DNA from: an uncultured bacterium
GTDB taxonomy: Bacteria; Patescibacteriota; Saccharimonadia; Saccharimonadales; CAIOMD01
Length of the DNA: 22,055 bases
Direction: 5' to 3'
NCBI GenBank assembly: GCA_903880655.1
Contig: CAIRQE010000134.1
Location: 1 to 22,055, forward strand
Shown here piece after piece: positions 1 through 7,553 of this stretch. Each line of letters opens with the position of its first letter. Position 1 is the stretch's first letter. The notes under the pieces were generated by a model. It did not search any database. It had not been told where the DNA came from and was given only the letters and a program-made list of their open reading frames with translations. Both the position numbers and the translations under genes were made by a program.

Positions 1-300
1 CCAGTCATTTTTATCTTTTTTCAAAACTGACCAGAATAAATATACTTCTTTTTGGGGAATTTTTCTTTCATATTCAGTTACGTATTCCAGATGAACACTG
101 TCGTTCTTTGAAATATCAATTATTCTGTAAAGACATTCCCTATTATCGTCAAATAAAACAAGTTCTTGCCCTTCTTTATAGCGCAGTACTTTTTTCCACT
201 GCGCTAGAAGCCCGCTTCCGTGAACCCATAATGATTTGGAGCCAAGATTTTGATCTTTTGCATCAGCAGTATTCGGAAGATAAAATCTATGTAATCGCAT
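1..300 (-). CDS. rsmE: 16S rRNA m3U1498 methyltransferase RsmE, N-terminal part (runs off the window)
   Basis: RsmE methylates N3 of U1498 in 16S rRNA of the 30S subunit, using SAM. The visible 100 residues are the N-terminal PUA-like domain and the start of the SPOUT domain. It opens with MRLHRFYLP, continues with a WVHGSGLLAQWKKVLR segment where the family has its H..VLR motif, then QELVLFDDN, and ends in VYLFWSVLKKDKNDW, which matches the family's lead into the methyltransferase domain. The C-terminal SPOUT knot lies beyond position 1. The ATG at 298-300 is directly preceded by an in-frame TGA (301-303), so no earlier start is possible. It begins 6 nt after the lysS stop, so it is probably the next gene of the same operon. 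No clear ribosome binding site is seen. Assignment is from motif memory; the truncated length limits certainty. Confidence 0.8.
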   Translation of the reverse strand, partial: MRLHRFYLPNTADAKDQNLGSKSLWVHGSGLLAQWKKVLRYKEGQELVLFDDNRECLYRIIDISKNDSVHLEYVTEYERKIPQKEVYLFWSVLKKDKNDW

Positions 301-306
301 TCAGAT

Positions 307-1824
307 TTACTTATTTTTTTTAAATACTTCTGGGTAAATAAGTTTAGTGGTGGCGTCAATTTCGTGTCGCATTTGCGGGAACGGTACGCCTTCTCGAGCA
401 CTCACCCCTTCAAGCACCCAAAAGACTCTCTCGGTATAGCCCCATCCACAAGCTGGTGGCATTCCATACTCAAGCATTTCTACGAAATCAATATCGAGCA
501 TCATTGCTTCTTCATCTCCAGCATCGCGCATACCTTGCTGCTCCATAAAACGTCCAAGTTGGTCTACGGGATCATTGAGTTCACTGAATCCATTACCGAG
601 CTCTGAACCGGCGATAATAGGCTGAAAACGTTGTACGGTATTTTCATTATCTAGATTAGTTTTGCTCAGAGGACTAATGAATTTTGGAGTATTGATGAGC
701 CAGACAGGACCTGCGATATCTTTACGGAGATTTTTCCATAGTTTATCTATGCCTCTTGCGATATTATCCGTCTTTTCTACTTCCAGCTTATGTTTCTTGA
801 GCGCCGCTTTAACCTCGTCAATTTTGCAGTCAAAAACGTCAATACCATAGTTATCTTTTATAACACTCGCATAGTCCAGCTCTTTCCACTCTTTTGATAA
901 ATCAATATCAAACGAACCTTTCTTAAACTTAAGGGTGCCAAATGTTTTTTCGATGACGTAACGATATAGCTCTGTCATGAATTTCATGCCATCACGCCAG
1001 TCCGCGTACGCCCAATACCATTCCATTGCTATATGCTCAGGGAGGTGTTCGTCACTGTAATTTTCGTTTCTAAAACGTGGGCCGATATCATAAACCTTTT
1101 CGTACCCGCCACCCAATAATCGCTTTAGCGGTAACTCTTGGCTGATTCTTAAATAGAAATCCTGATCAAGCGCTGCCATATTTGTTACGAATGGATTTGC
1201 GTCTGCTCCTCCAGTCGTATGTTCTAGTACAGGGATATTAATCTCTACAAAACCATTTTTATTCAAAAAGTCTCTTGTCGCCTGCCAGAATACGCTTCTT
1301 CTAATAAACCGATCATATACGTCCTGATTAACGTTGGTATCAATATATCGTCTCCGTAAGCGCTCTTCTTTATTCGTAAAACCATCGACTTTTGTGGGCA
1401 ACGGTCGTAGAGTCTTGACGAGTAACCTTATTTCAGTGGCTTCAACAGAAATCTCACCAGTCTGCGTTTTAATAACCTTGCCTTTTGCTTGCAGAAAATC
1501 CCCTGAATCAAGCAAATGAAGTTCCGCTAGTCCAAGATTACCCTTCTTACTATCAAGCTTCTCTACTATGCCATCTTTAAGAAAAAGTTGAATTTCTCCA
1601 CTCGCGTCTTTAAGGACAATAAATGCGATTTTACCAAATTTTCTTATAGATAAAATCCTGCCAGCTATCGCTACATTTTTATCCTTGAACTGTTCGTAGT
1701 GCTGAGCTACATCTCCAGCCATATTGCTACGCTGAGTATCTGAGGGATAGGGATTTATTCCTAGCTCTCTGAGCTCTTGCAATTTCCTTAAACGTTCGTC
1801 CCTGAGTTCTTTTAATGTAGCCAT
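307..1824 (-). CDS. lysS: Lysine--tRNA ligase, class II, divergent
   Basis: Charges tRNA-Lys with lysine in the cytoplasm. The protein has 505 residues, close to bacterial LysRS. The N-terminus (RLRKLQELRELGINPYP) is LysRS-like. An OB-fold anticodon-binding domain follows at about residues 50-150 (IAGRILSIRKFGKIAF, SGEIQLFLK), then the LysRS linker with LRPLP and RRRYID. The class II core has motif 2 (RFRNENYSDEHLPEH) and motif 3 (GWGYTERVFWVLEGVSAREG), then FPQMR. Motifs 2 and 3 differ from the textbook forms: HNPEFT is replaced by HLPEHI, and GIGIDR-type by GYTER. It lies between greA (43 nt upstream) and rsmE (6 nt downstream). A possible SD AAGGA sits about 12 nt before the ATG, which is longer than usual. 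LysRS is favoured over AspRS or AsnRS because the N-terminal half aligns in style only with LysRS. Confidence 0.9.
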   Translation of the reverse strand: MATLKELRDERLRKLQELRELGINPYPSDTQRSNMAGDVAQHYEQFKDKNVAIAGRILSIRKFGKIAFIVLKDASGEIQLFLKDGIVEKLDSKKGNLGLAELHLLDSGDFLQAKGKVIKTQTGEISVEATEIRLLVKTLRPLPTKVDGFTNKEERLRRRYIDTNVNQDVYDRFIRRSVFWQATRDFLNKNGFVEINIPVLEHTTGGADANPFVTNMAALDQDFYLRISQELPLKRLLGGGYEKVYDIGPRFRNENYSDEHLPEHIAMEWYWAYADWRDGMKFMTELYRYVIEKTFGTLKFKKGSFDIDLSKEWKELDYASVIKDNYGIDVFDCKIDEVKAALKKHKLEVEKTDNIARGIDKLWKNLRKDIAGPVWLINTPKFISPLSKTNLDNENTVQRFQPIIAGSELGNGFSELNDPVDQLGRFMEQQGMRDAGDEEAMMLDIDFVEMLEYGMPPACGWGYTERVFWVLEGVSAREGVPFPQMRHEIDATTKLIYPEVFKKNK

Positions 1825-1867
1825 CTTTTGCGCTATTCCTTAAAGTGTCTTTTTTACTGTTAACTAA

Positions 1868-2326
1868 TTAGCTTATTGAGTCTATAGTATAGAAACTTGT
1901 TTCGGCAGGAGTCACAATCTCTACTTTTTCGCCCACTTTTTTACCTATCAATGCTTTGCCAATAGGCGATTCATCACTAATCTTTCCATTCATTGGATCA
2001 GCTTCAACTGTCCCAACAATTTGAAATTTCTTAGTCTTGCTTCCGCCGCTTAATGAAACCGTAGAGCCTAAGCTAACTAATTTTCCATCTTTAGGAGCTT
2101 TTATGAGCTCAACATTCAATAAAATGTGATCAATGTCAGTAATTCTGTTTTCGTTTCGCTCTTGCTCGGACCGTGCAGATGCATATTCTGCATTTTCACT
2201 TAAATCCCCGAGTTCTCTAGCGGATCTTATTCTTTCAGTGATTGCACTACGCTCAGAAATAAGTTTTTCCATCTCAATCCTAAGCTCATCGATACCGTCT
2301 TGCGTTAATTTAAATAATTTCTTCAT
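1868..2326 (-). CDS. greA: Transcription elongation factor GreA
   Basis: GreA inserts a coiled coil into the RNA polymerase secondary channel and stimulates cleavage of backtracked RNA. The first ~75 residues are predicted coiled coil and end in the hallmark ELGDLSENAEYASARSEQ segment, which carries the acidic tip. Residues ~80-152 form the FKBP-like C-terminal domain (VSLGSTVSL, FQIVGTVEADP, SPIGKALIGKKVGEKVEI). The start is set at the ATG at 2324-2326, giving 152 residues, because it matches the family N-terminus (MKKLFKLTQDG) and has an AAAGGA Shine-Dalgarno about 5 nt upstream. The reading frame stays open to 2365, but those 13 extra residues look non-coding. It sits 69 nt downstream of proS and 43 nt upstream of lysS. 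A 6-bp hairpin (2348-2353 with 2363-2368) lies in its leader. Confidence 0.93.
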   Translation of the reverse strand: MKKLFKLTQDGIDELRIEMEKLISERSAITERIRSARELGDLSENAEYASARSEQERNENRITDIDHILLNVELIKAPKDGKLVSLGSTVSLSGGSKTKKFQIVGTVEADPMNGKISDESPIGKALIGKKVGEKVEIVTPAETSFYTIDSIS

Positions 2327-2395
2327 GGTTTCCTTTTGAATAATTAGGTTATGACCCGTCCCCATAACTTGACTGTAAGTATACTGTAAAAAGAG

Positions 2396-3646
2396 TTATC
2401 TGGCTAGCAAGTTTAAGAGCTCATCGATAGTGAAATTGTGGGCTTCATTTTCATTTCGCTTCTTAACTTCATATTCGTTCGCTTTTACCGTATTTTGACT
2501 CACAACAATTCTATAAGGAAAGCCGTACAGATCAGCATCACTAAATTTTTCACCTGGGCGAGCGTCTCTATCGTCCCAAAATACTTCAACATTATTTTTG
2601 ATCAATATTTCGTAGAGTCTCTTTGCGGCGTCTAAGACTGCTTTATCTTGACCTAACTGCGCAAGGTATACTTTATATGGTGAAATTGATTCAGGCCACA
2701 TCATTCCTTTTTCGTCAGAGAATAACTCTACTATTACTCCCATAAGTCTTGTGATACCGATACCATATGAGCCAAGCACAACGTACTCTTCCTTGCCTTC
2801 TTTATTGGTAAACTTCAAGTCAAGTTGCCTTGACTTTTCTATACCGAAGCTAAATATATTCCCTACTTCTGCAGTTTTTACCTTTTTTAGGTTTTTCTTA
2901 TCAAGAGATAATCTAGAAATAATTTCATCGCTGTATACTTCTTCGTTTACTGCTAATTTCTTATCTTCATCAAGATATACGATATCTTCTCCTGCGTCAG
3001 TAATTGTCTGAAATTCATGGCTAAATTCAGTGAATGCTCCACCCGATGCATAAGTCAGATACGTTTTGTCACCAATACCTAATGCATCAAAAATTCTTAA
3101 ATATGCTGCCGTGACTTGATCGTATATTTTCTGATGTTCTGCATCGGAATATGCATAAGAGTACATGTCCTTCATTACGAATTCACGGCCCCGCATTATT
3201 CCACTCTTAGCTCTTAATTCATTACGTAATTTGGTCTGGAATTGATACATGGATTGAGGGAGATCTTTATAGCTATGGATAAAGTTTCGCATCATATTCG
3301 TTATCTGTTCTTCATGGGACCAACCAAAGCCCACTTCAGTTCCATTCTTAAGAGCAGACTTGAACCAAATATCTACTTTTTCATCGTCCCATCGATCTGT
3401 CTTTTCCCATAGTTCCTTTTGCTGCAATGAGGTCATTATAATTTCCTGACCGCCTATTGCATTCATTTCTTCTCTAACAATTGCTTTTATTTTCTCAATT
3501 ACTCTAAGGCCAAGTGGAAGATAGGCATACACTCCCGCCATCTCTTTTGATATAAATCCAGCTCTCAGCAGCAGCTGAGCATTTTTTGAAGTTTCATCAG
3601 AAGGAATTTCTTTAGTGCTATGGGTAAAGAGTTGTGTTGCTTTCAT
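2396..3646 (-). CDS. proS: Proline--tRNA ligase lacking the INS editing domain
   Basis: Charges tRNA-Pro with proline. The protein is about 416 residues from the chosen start; bacterial-type ProRS is usually about 570. Class II motif 2 lies at residues ~141-164 (RNELRAKSGIMRGREFVMKD) and motif 3 at ~291-307 (LGSYGIGITRLMG), followed by the anticodon-binding domain (VYLAQLG, VFWDDRDARPGEKFSDADLYGFPYRI). The ~180-residue insertion that normally sits between motifs 2 and 3 and hydrolyses Ala-tRNA-Pro is reduced to a short linker (~residues 224-260) between GEDIVYLDED and TAEVGNIFSFG. The ATG at 3644-3646 is chosen because it starts the family N-terminus (MKATQLFTHSTKE). The frame stays open to 3694. 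There is no SD; a TACAAT box 6 nt upstream suggests a leaderless transcript. It starts 16 nt after the CPBP gene stop. Confidence 0.92.
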   Translation of the reverse strand: MKATQLFTHSTKEIPSDETSKNAQLLLRAGFISKEMAGVYAYLPLGLRVIEKIKAIVREEMNAIGGQEIIMTSLQQKELWEKTDRWDDEKVDIWFKSALKNGTEVGFGWSHEEQITNMMRNFIHSYKDLPQSMYQFQTKLRNELRAKSGIMRGREFVMKDMYSYAYSDAEHQKIYDQVTAAYLRIFDALGIGDKTYLTYASGGAFTEFSHEFQTITDAGEDIVYLDEDKKLAVNEEVYSDEIISRLSLDKKNLKKVKTAEVGNIFSFGIEKSRQLDLKFTNKEGKEEYVVLGSYGIGITRLMGVIVELFSDEKGMMWPESISPYKVYLAQLGQDKAVLDAAKRLYEILIKNNVEVFWDDRDARPGEKFSDADLYGFPYRIVVSQNTVKANEYEVKKRNENEAHNFTIDELLNLLAR

Positions 3647-3652
3647 TAATAA

Positions 3653-3658
3653 ATTGTA
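3653..3658 (-). promoter_or_regulatory. Candidate -10 box of a leaderless proS promoter
   Basis: TACAAT on the minus strand ends exactly 6 nt before the proS ATG, which would put the transcription start at the A of the ATG. No Shine-Dalgarno is visible. No good -35 is seen. The gene can also be read from the upstream operon, so this would be an internal promoter. Confidence 0.4.
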
Positions 3659-3662
3659 ACAG

Positions 3663-4406
3663 CTACCTGGTCGCAAATAAAAAGATTGTTGCAAAGGCTA
3701 TAAAATTTTTTAATCCGTGCAAGCAAACACACATCCAAAGATTATTAGTTTTTTCTAAGAGTGCTATCAATACAAGCGAAAGAACAAATACGTCTACACT
3801 GACATTCCATTGAAAGTGAAACAACGCAAATATAAAACTAGTGAGTAATGCAGAAAAAATTTTAGGCCATTTAGAAGTGAGACCCTTGTATAAAAATCCA
3901 CGGAATACAATTTCTTCAGCGAGGGGCGGTACGATAACAAGACCAATGAAGGCGAGGCCAATTTGCCAACCCGCTGCAGCGGCATAGCCAACGTCCTGTT
4001 TTTGGTTTGAATTAAACCCAGGAATAAATGAAGCTACATAAAGAACAATAGCGACAATAAAAATGTAACTAACTATTGCCAAAAGGAGCCAACCAAAATC
4101 ACTAAATTTTATTTTCTTGAAGCCTAAATCTCGAAGACTCCTTTTTCTCCTTTTGAGAAAAATAAATATCACAGACAGAAGACCCAAAGAAGAGAATCCA
4201 GTTAACAACAAACCTATCCATGGAGAATTATCGATATAATCCGAAAAATTTATTGAATTATCTGAATGTATTTTGCTTATTAAATAAAGCGGAACTACTA
4301 AAATAAGTTGAGAAAAAATATAAGCTGCAATTGTGATGAATAGTGCTGCTGCCGGCCCCCAGCCAACTTTTTTGTTTTTCACCTTCTCTATTCCCACTTC
4401 TTGCAT
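3663..4406 (-). CDS. CPBP family intramembrane glutamic metalloprotease (Rce1/Abi-like)
   Basis: A 247-residue polytopic membrane protein with about 6-8 hydrophobic segments, beginning near residue 18. The CPBP/Abi (Rce1-like) signature is complete. EExxxR appears in PPLAEEIVFRGFLYKG (Glu164, Glu165, Arg169), FxxxH in FALFH (His197), and HxxxN in HGLKN (His230, Asn234). In this family the glutamates and histidines form the intramembrane active site. Known members process prenylated proteins, act in bacteriocin immunity, or have no known substrate; the substrate here cannot be told. It sits between rseP (9 nt upstream) and proS (16 nt downstream), so two intramembrane proteases are adjacent in one operon. 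The upstream SD is weak (TAGAGA inside the rseP end). Stop codon is TAG. Confidence 0.85.
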   Translation of the reverse strand: MQEVGIEKVKNKKVGWGPAAALFITIAAYIFSQLILVVPLYLISKIHSDNSINFSDYIDNSPWIGLLLTGFSSLGLLSVIFIFLKRRKRSLRDLGFKKIKFSDFGWLLLAIVSYIFIVAIVLYVASFIPGFNSNQKQDVGYAAAAGWQIGLAFIGLVIVPPLAEEIVFRGFLYKGLTSKWPKIFSALLTSFIFALFHFQWNVSVDVFVLSLVLIALLEKTNNLWMCVCLHGLKNFIAFATIFLFATR

Positions 4407-4415
4407 ATTTAGTCT

Positions 4416-5573
4416 CTAGTAAAATCTTTTAATATCTACGATCGCAATCACTACGAAAAGTATCATCAAGATTGCGAAACCTGTACCATGAATTTTGTCT
4501 TCGGTTTTTGGTAGTAATGGTTTTTTTATAAGCCTAAATAATACAAGCAGAAAGGCTCTTCCGCCATCAAGTGCAGGAATAGGTAAAGCATTCATGATAG
4601 CGAGAGTTAGGCTTAACAAGCCGACGATGAATAAAATGAATTGATACCCAAGAACTGAACCTCTGCTCAGTAGGGCGTAAACCCCGATTGGCCCAGTAAC
4701 ATTCTGGCTTGCCAGACTTGCCTGACTTTTTGCCTGCGTACCATGACCTATCACGAATAAACCGATCGAGGAGCCTAAATGCGCTAGCGTTGAGCCAAGT
4801 CCAACTATAGTTAACTTGATAATTTGAAGAGACAGGCCTATCGCAACAATGGGAGCAGACCACGTAGACTTCACGAGGGTATAGTCAGTTGTTTCAACGC
4901 CAAGATATCCTTTGGGGTTATTAGTATTTTGGCTTTCACTTACCTGTTGAGCGGACAATAATTGTGTTTTTGTGGAGAATGTTTTTCCAGTACGAATATA
5001 AGTAATATCGACATTCTTGCCCGCATTAGATTTAGTTAGTTGCCTTAATTCATCTTGAGAATTTATCTTTGTACCATTAAGTGACTTTAGGTTATCGGAT
5101 ATTTTTAGACCAGATTTTTGTGCAGGAGATCCTTCATCAATGTAATTAATCAAAGATTCAGATTTACTAACTTTGCTATCGCTAGCTACCGTAAATTGAT
5201 TGTTGATTAATTTTGGCATTCCAAACAAGGCAACAATTGTAAGGATTACAAATGCAGCAACCAGATTCATCGCTACGCCGGCTAACATAATTTTTAACTT
5301 TGCCTTGCCTGATGCAATCTTAAAACTGCCCTTATCTAGATCATCCCCACTTTCACCCTTTAGCTTTACGAAACCGCCGAGTGGCAGCAAGTTAATCGTG
5401 TAATATCCTTCGAATATTCCTTTTCCTAGTTTCTTGCCCCATATCTTTGGCGGAAAACCAATACCAAACTCCTCAACCTCAACACCATTTCTTTTAGCGA
5501 TCAAAAAATGTCCATACTCATGAAGTACAATCAGTAAAATGAAAAGAATGATTCCTGTTGCTATTAAAAACAT
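4416..5573 (-). CDS. rseP: Site-2 protease RseP, zinc intramembrane metalloprotease with PDZ domain
   Basis: Cuts membrane-embedded substrates (anti-sigma factors, remnant signal peptides). The 385 residues start with a membrane helix that contains the zinc site HEYGH at residues 18-22. A PDZ domain spans ~130-215 (INYIDEGSPAQKSGLKISDNL, LNGTKINSQDEL). The third catalytic element NALPIPALDGG lies at 328-338, with the zinc-ligand Asp in LDG, and a final membrane helix ends in VVIAIVDIKRFY. Length is slightly below E. coli RseP (450) because there is one PDZ domain instead of two. The start ATG follows an AAGGGGAT Shine-Dalgarno that overlaps the uppS stop, consistent with translational coupling. 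In many bacteria it follows cdsA and dxr; here it follows uppS directly. Confidence 0.94.
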   Translation of the reverse strand: MFLIATGIILFILLIVLHEYGHFLIAKRNGVEVEEFGIGFPPKIWGKKLGKGIFEGYYTINLLPLGGFVKLKGESGDDLDKGSFKIASGKAKLKIMLAGVAMNLVAAFVILTIVALFGMPKLINNQFTVASDSKVSKSESLINYIDEGSPAQKSGLKISDNLKSLNGTKINSQDELRQLTKSNAGKNVDITYIRTGKTFSTKTQLLSAQQVSESQNTNNPKGYLGVETTDYTLVKSTWSAPIVAIGLSLQIIKLTIVGLGSTLAHLGSSIGLFVIGHGTQAKSQASLASQNVTGPIGVYALLSRGSVLGYQFILFIVGLLSLTLAIMNALPIPALDGGRAFLLVLFRLIKKPLLPKTEDKIHGTGFAILMILFVVIAIVDIKRFY

Positions 5574-5586
5574 TTATGCCATCCCC

Positions 5587-6282
5587 TTATTTCCCGTATC
5601 GCCTTTGGCGAGAAGTGTAAAAATTTATTGCATCATCCAAATCATTTTTTTTAAAATCAGGCCAGTAAATATTAGTAAAATAAAGTTCGCTATACGCTAT
5701 ACGCCAAAGCATAAAATTACTAATTCTCTGTTCGCCTGACGTGCGTATTACTAAATCTAGTGGTGGTACATTCTCTCCACCGTATAACGCCTTGTTGATG
5801 GTTTCTATCGTCACCTTCTTGCCCAGCTTTATAATTTTATTTACTGATTCAACTATTTCAGTATGGCCGCCATAATTAACGCATAAATTAAAACTGCCAT
5901 TCGTATTATTCTTGGTCAGCTCTTCGGCATCTTTTAATTGCTTGATGATCTTTGGATTCATCTTCTCTGTTGTACCCAGCCAGTTAAAACGAACACCCCT
6001 TTCGTGAAATTTTTTAATTTCTTTCTTGAGCATCTTACTTAAAAAGGCAAAAATAAATGCTACTTCTTCCTTTTCTCGTGACCAATTCTCGGTTGAAAAA
6101 GCATAGACACTTAAATTCTTAATTCCGCTATCGAGCGCATAATCCCCTATCGATTGCAAAATACTAAATCCTTTTCGATGACCTTCCAGAGTTGGTAAAT
6201 TATTTTTTTTTGCCCATCTTCTATTGCCATCCATAATGATGCCAACATGATTAGGAACAAAAGAAGAAGTTTCTTGCTGCAT
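5587..6282 (-). CDS. uppS: Isoprenyl transferase, undecaprenyl diphosphate synthase (cis-prenyltransferase)
   Basis: Condenses isopentenyl diphosphate units onto a short allylic diphosphate to make the C55 lipid carrier for peptidoglycan and surface glycans. All signature blocks are visible in 231 residues: HVGIIMDGNRRWAKK with catalytic Asp18, GHRKG, SVYAFSTENWSR, CVNYGGHTEIV, and the C-terminal IRTSGEQRISNFMLW followed by AYSELYF. It starts 5 nt after the frr stop (TAA, 5 nt, ATG), with no separate promoter space, so it is co-transcribed with frr. No gene for precursor synthesis (dxr) is nearby, unlike in most bacteria with this gene order, so the IPP and farnesyl diphosphate source is not visible here. 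Confidence 0.94.
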   Translation of the reverse strand: MQQETSSFVPNHVGIIMDGNRRWAKKNNLPTLEGHRKGFSILQSIGDYALDSGIKNLSVYAFSTENWSREKEEVAFIFAFLSKMLKKEIKKFHERGVRFNWLGTTEKMNPKIIKQLKDAEELTKNNTNGSFNLCVNYGGHTEIVESVNKIIKLGKKVTIETINKALYGGENVPPLDLVIRTSGEQRISNFMLWRIAYSELYFTNIYWPDFKKNDLDDAINFYTSRQRRYGK

Positions 6283-6287
6283 ACAAA

Positions 6288-6851
6288 TTAAATGGTCATT
6301 ATTTCTTGTTCTTTAGTTTTGGCTGCAGCCTCAATTTCATTTTTTGTTTTAGCCATTACATCTTCAATTTGTTTATTACAGCGAGTTAAGTCATCTTCAC
6401 TAATTTGTTTATCATTTTTCATTTCTTTTAGTGAGTCTAGTGTTTCGTGACGAATACCCCTACAAGAAATTAATGCATTCTCAATTTTTTCTTTTAGTTG
6501 CTTAACAATTTCTTGTCTTCTTTCAGTAGTGAGTGGTGGAATTGGAATTCTTATAACCCGGCCATCATCACTTGGGTTCATGCCAAGTGATGGATTATTT
6601 CTAATTGTGTCCGAGATAACTGGTAGATTTGTAGGATCAAAAGGGCTCACTTGGAGCAATTGAGCTTCGGGTGTAGTTACGGTAGCAAGTTGCTTGAGTG
6701 GCATTTGGGTGCCATAAGCAACCACTAAAACGCTATCTAGTTGGCTAGGGTGAGCTCTTCCGGTTCGAATTTTTTTCAAGTCCTCAGAGAAATGATTTAC
6801 AGCATTTGAAAATTTAACTTTCGCACCATCAATTATTTGATTCTGATTCAT
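6288..6851 (-). CDS. frr: Ribosome recycling factor
   Basis: RRF splits post-termination ribosomes together with EF-G. The 187 residues match the family length of 185. The hallmark KIRTGRAHPSQLD is near residue 27, followed by the beta domain (YGTQMPLKQLATVTTPEAQ, VSPFDP) and the conserved IPIPPLTTERRQEIVKQLK that returns to the three-helix bundle. SD AAAAGGGAAAA lies just upstream of the ATG. It is separated from tsf by 86 nt that hold a terminator-like hairpin and a TATACT box, so frr probably begins its own transcription unit. The usual upstream neighbour pyrH is absent. Confidence 0.95.
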   Translation of the reverse strand: MNQNQIIDGAKVKFSNAVNHFSEDLKKIRTGRAHPSQLDSVLVVAYGTQMPLKQLATVTTPEAQLLQVSPFDPTNLPVISDTIRNNPSLGMNPSDDGRVIRIPIPPLTTERRQEIVKQLKEKIENALISCRGIRHETLDSLKEMKNDKQISEDDLTRCNKQIEDVMAKTKNEIEAAAKTKEQEIMTI

Positions 6852-6875
6852 ATTTTCCCTTTTTAACTACTTGTC

Positions 6876-6881
6876 AGTATA
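6876..6881 (-). promoter_or_regulatory. Possible -10 box of the frr-uppS-rseP operon
   Basis: TATACT on the minus strand lies 24 nt before the frr ATG and just after the hairpin at 6889-6910. No good -35 hexamer is found at 16-18 nt spacing, so support is weak. An SD is present between this box and the ATG. Confidence 0.35.
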
Positions 6882-6888
6882 CAACAAT

Positions 6889-6910
6889 AAAACGAGCAAA
6901 TGCTCGTTTT
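6889..6910 (-). terminator. Intrinsic terminator-like hairpin between tsf and frr
   Basis: A perfect 10-bp inverted repeat (aaaacgagca / tgctcgtttt) with a 2-nt centre. On the minus strand the right arm ends in TTTT followed by ATTGTTGT, a broken U-tract, just downstream of the tsf stop. It probably ends or attenuates rpsB-tsf transcription. The U-tract is imperfect, so readthrough is likely. Confidence 0.65.
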
Positions 6911-6937
6911 ATATAGATTTTTTTATTAATTAAAAGC

Positions 6938-7534
6938 TTAGAGTACTTCGCCAAGTGCCATACGGCTGAATCGCTTAACGACAATATTCTCGCCTAAAAT
7001 AGCTATGTTGCTTTTGATATGATCGCCAACAGTAACTTCTTGATTCTTGATGAACGGTTGCTCGAGAAGACATCGCTCTGCGAGTGCTTTTGAGAGCATA
7101 CCTTCAACAATTTGAGGAATCATTTTTGTCGGCTTTCCTTCTTTAGCTACTTTTTCTTCAAATTCTTTCTTTAGTGAAGATACTACTTCTTTTGGAATAT
7201 TTTCTTGAGAAATAAATTCAGGAGAACTCGCAGCGATATGCATTGAAACGTCTTTAACTAAATCAGTAAATTTTTCATTTCTTGCTACAAAATCTGTTTC
7301 ACAGTTAATTTCTACAAGCACACCGATTCGGCTGTCATGAACGTAACTGCCGATGACTCCGCTACGTGCCTCTCGCTCACCGCGCTTATCAGCTTTGGTT
7401 AAGCCTTTTTTTCGCATCGCTTCAAGAGCTTTATCAAAATCACCATCGGTATCAACGAGTGCTTTTTTTGCGTCGGTAATGCCCACACCAGTTAGCTCTC
7501 TTAATCTCTTTATAGTTTCTAAATCAATTTTCAT
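6938..7534 (-). CDS. tsf: Elongation factor Ts (short form)
   Basis: Guanine nucleotide exchange factor for EF-Tu. The N-terminal UBA-like domain (IKRLRELTGVGITDAKKAL, residues ~8-26) and the core exchange motif INCETDFVARNEKF (~76-89) are clear. At 198 residues it has only one core subdomain, like the short EF-Ts of Thermus and reduced genomes, versus about 280 in E. coli. There is a strong SD AAAAAGGAG before the ATG. It lies 19 nt after rpsB, the near-universal arrangement. Confidence 0.95.
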   Translation of the reverse strand: MKIDLETIKRLRELTGVGITDAKKALVDTDGDFDKALEAMRKKGLTKADKRGEREARSGVIGSYVHDSRIGVLVEINCETDFVARNEKFTDLVKDVSMHIAASSPEFISQENIPKEVVSSLKKEFEEKVAKEGKPTKMIPQIVEGMLSKALAERCLLEQPFIKNQEVTVGDHIKSNIAILGENIVVKRFSRMALGEVL

Positions 7535-7553
7535 AATCCTAAACTCCTTTTTA

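Noticed and set aside
2348..2368. Hairpin GTTATG/CATAAC in the greA leader as a regulatory switch
   Set aside because: Only 6 bp with a 9-nt loop and no competing fold; not enough to claim a regulator.
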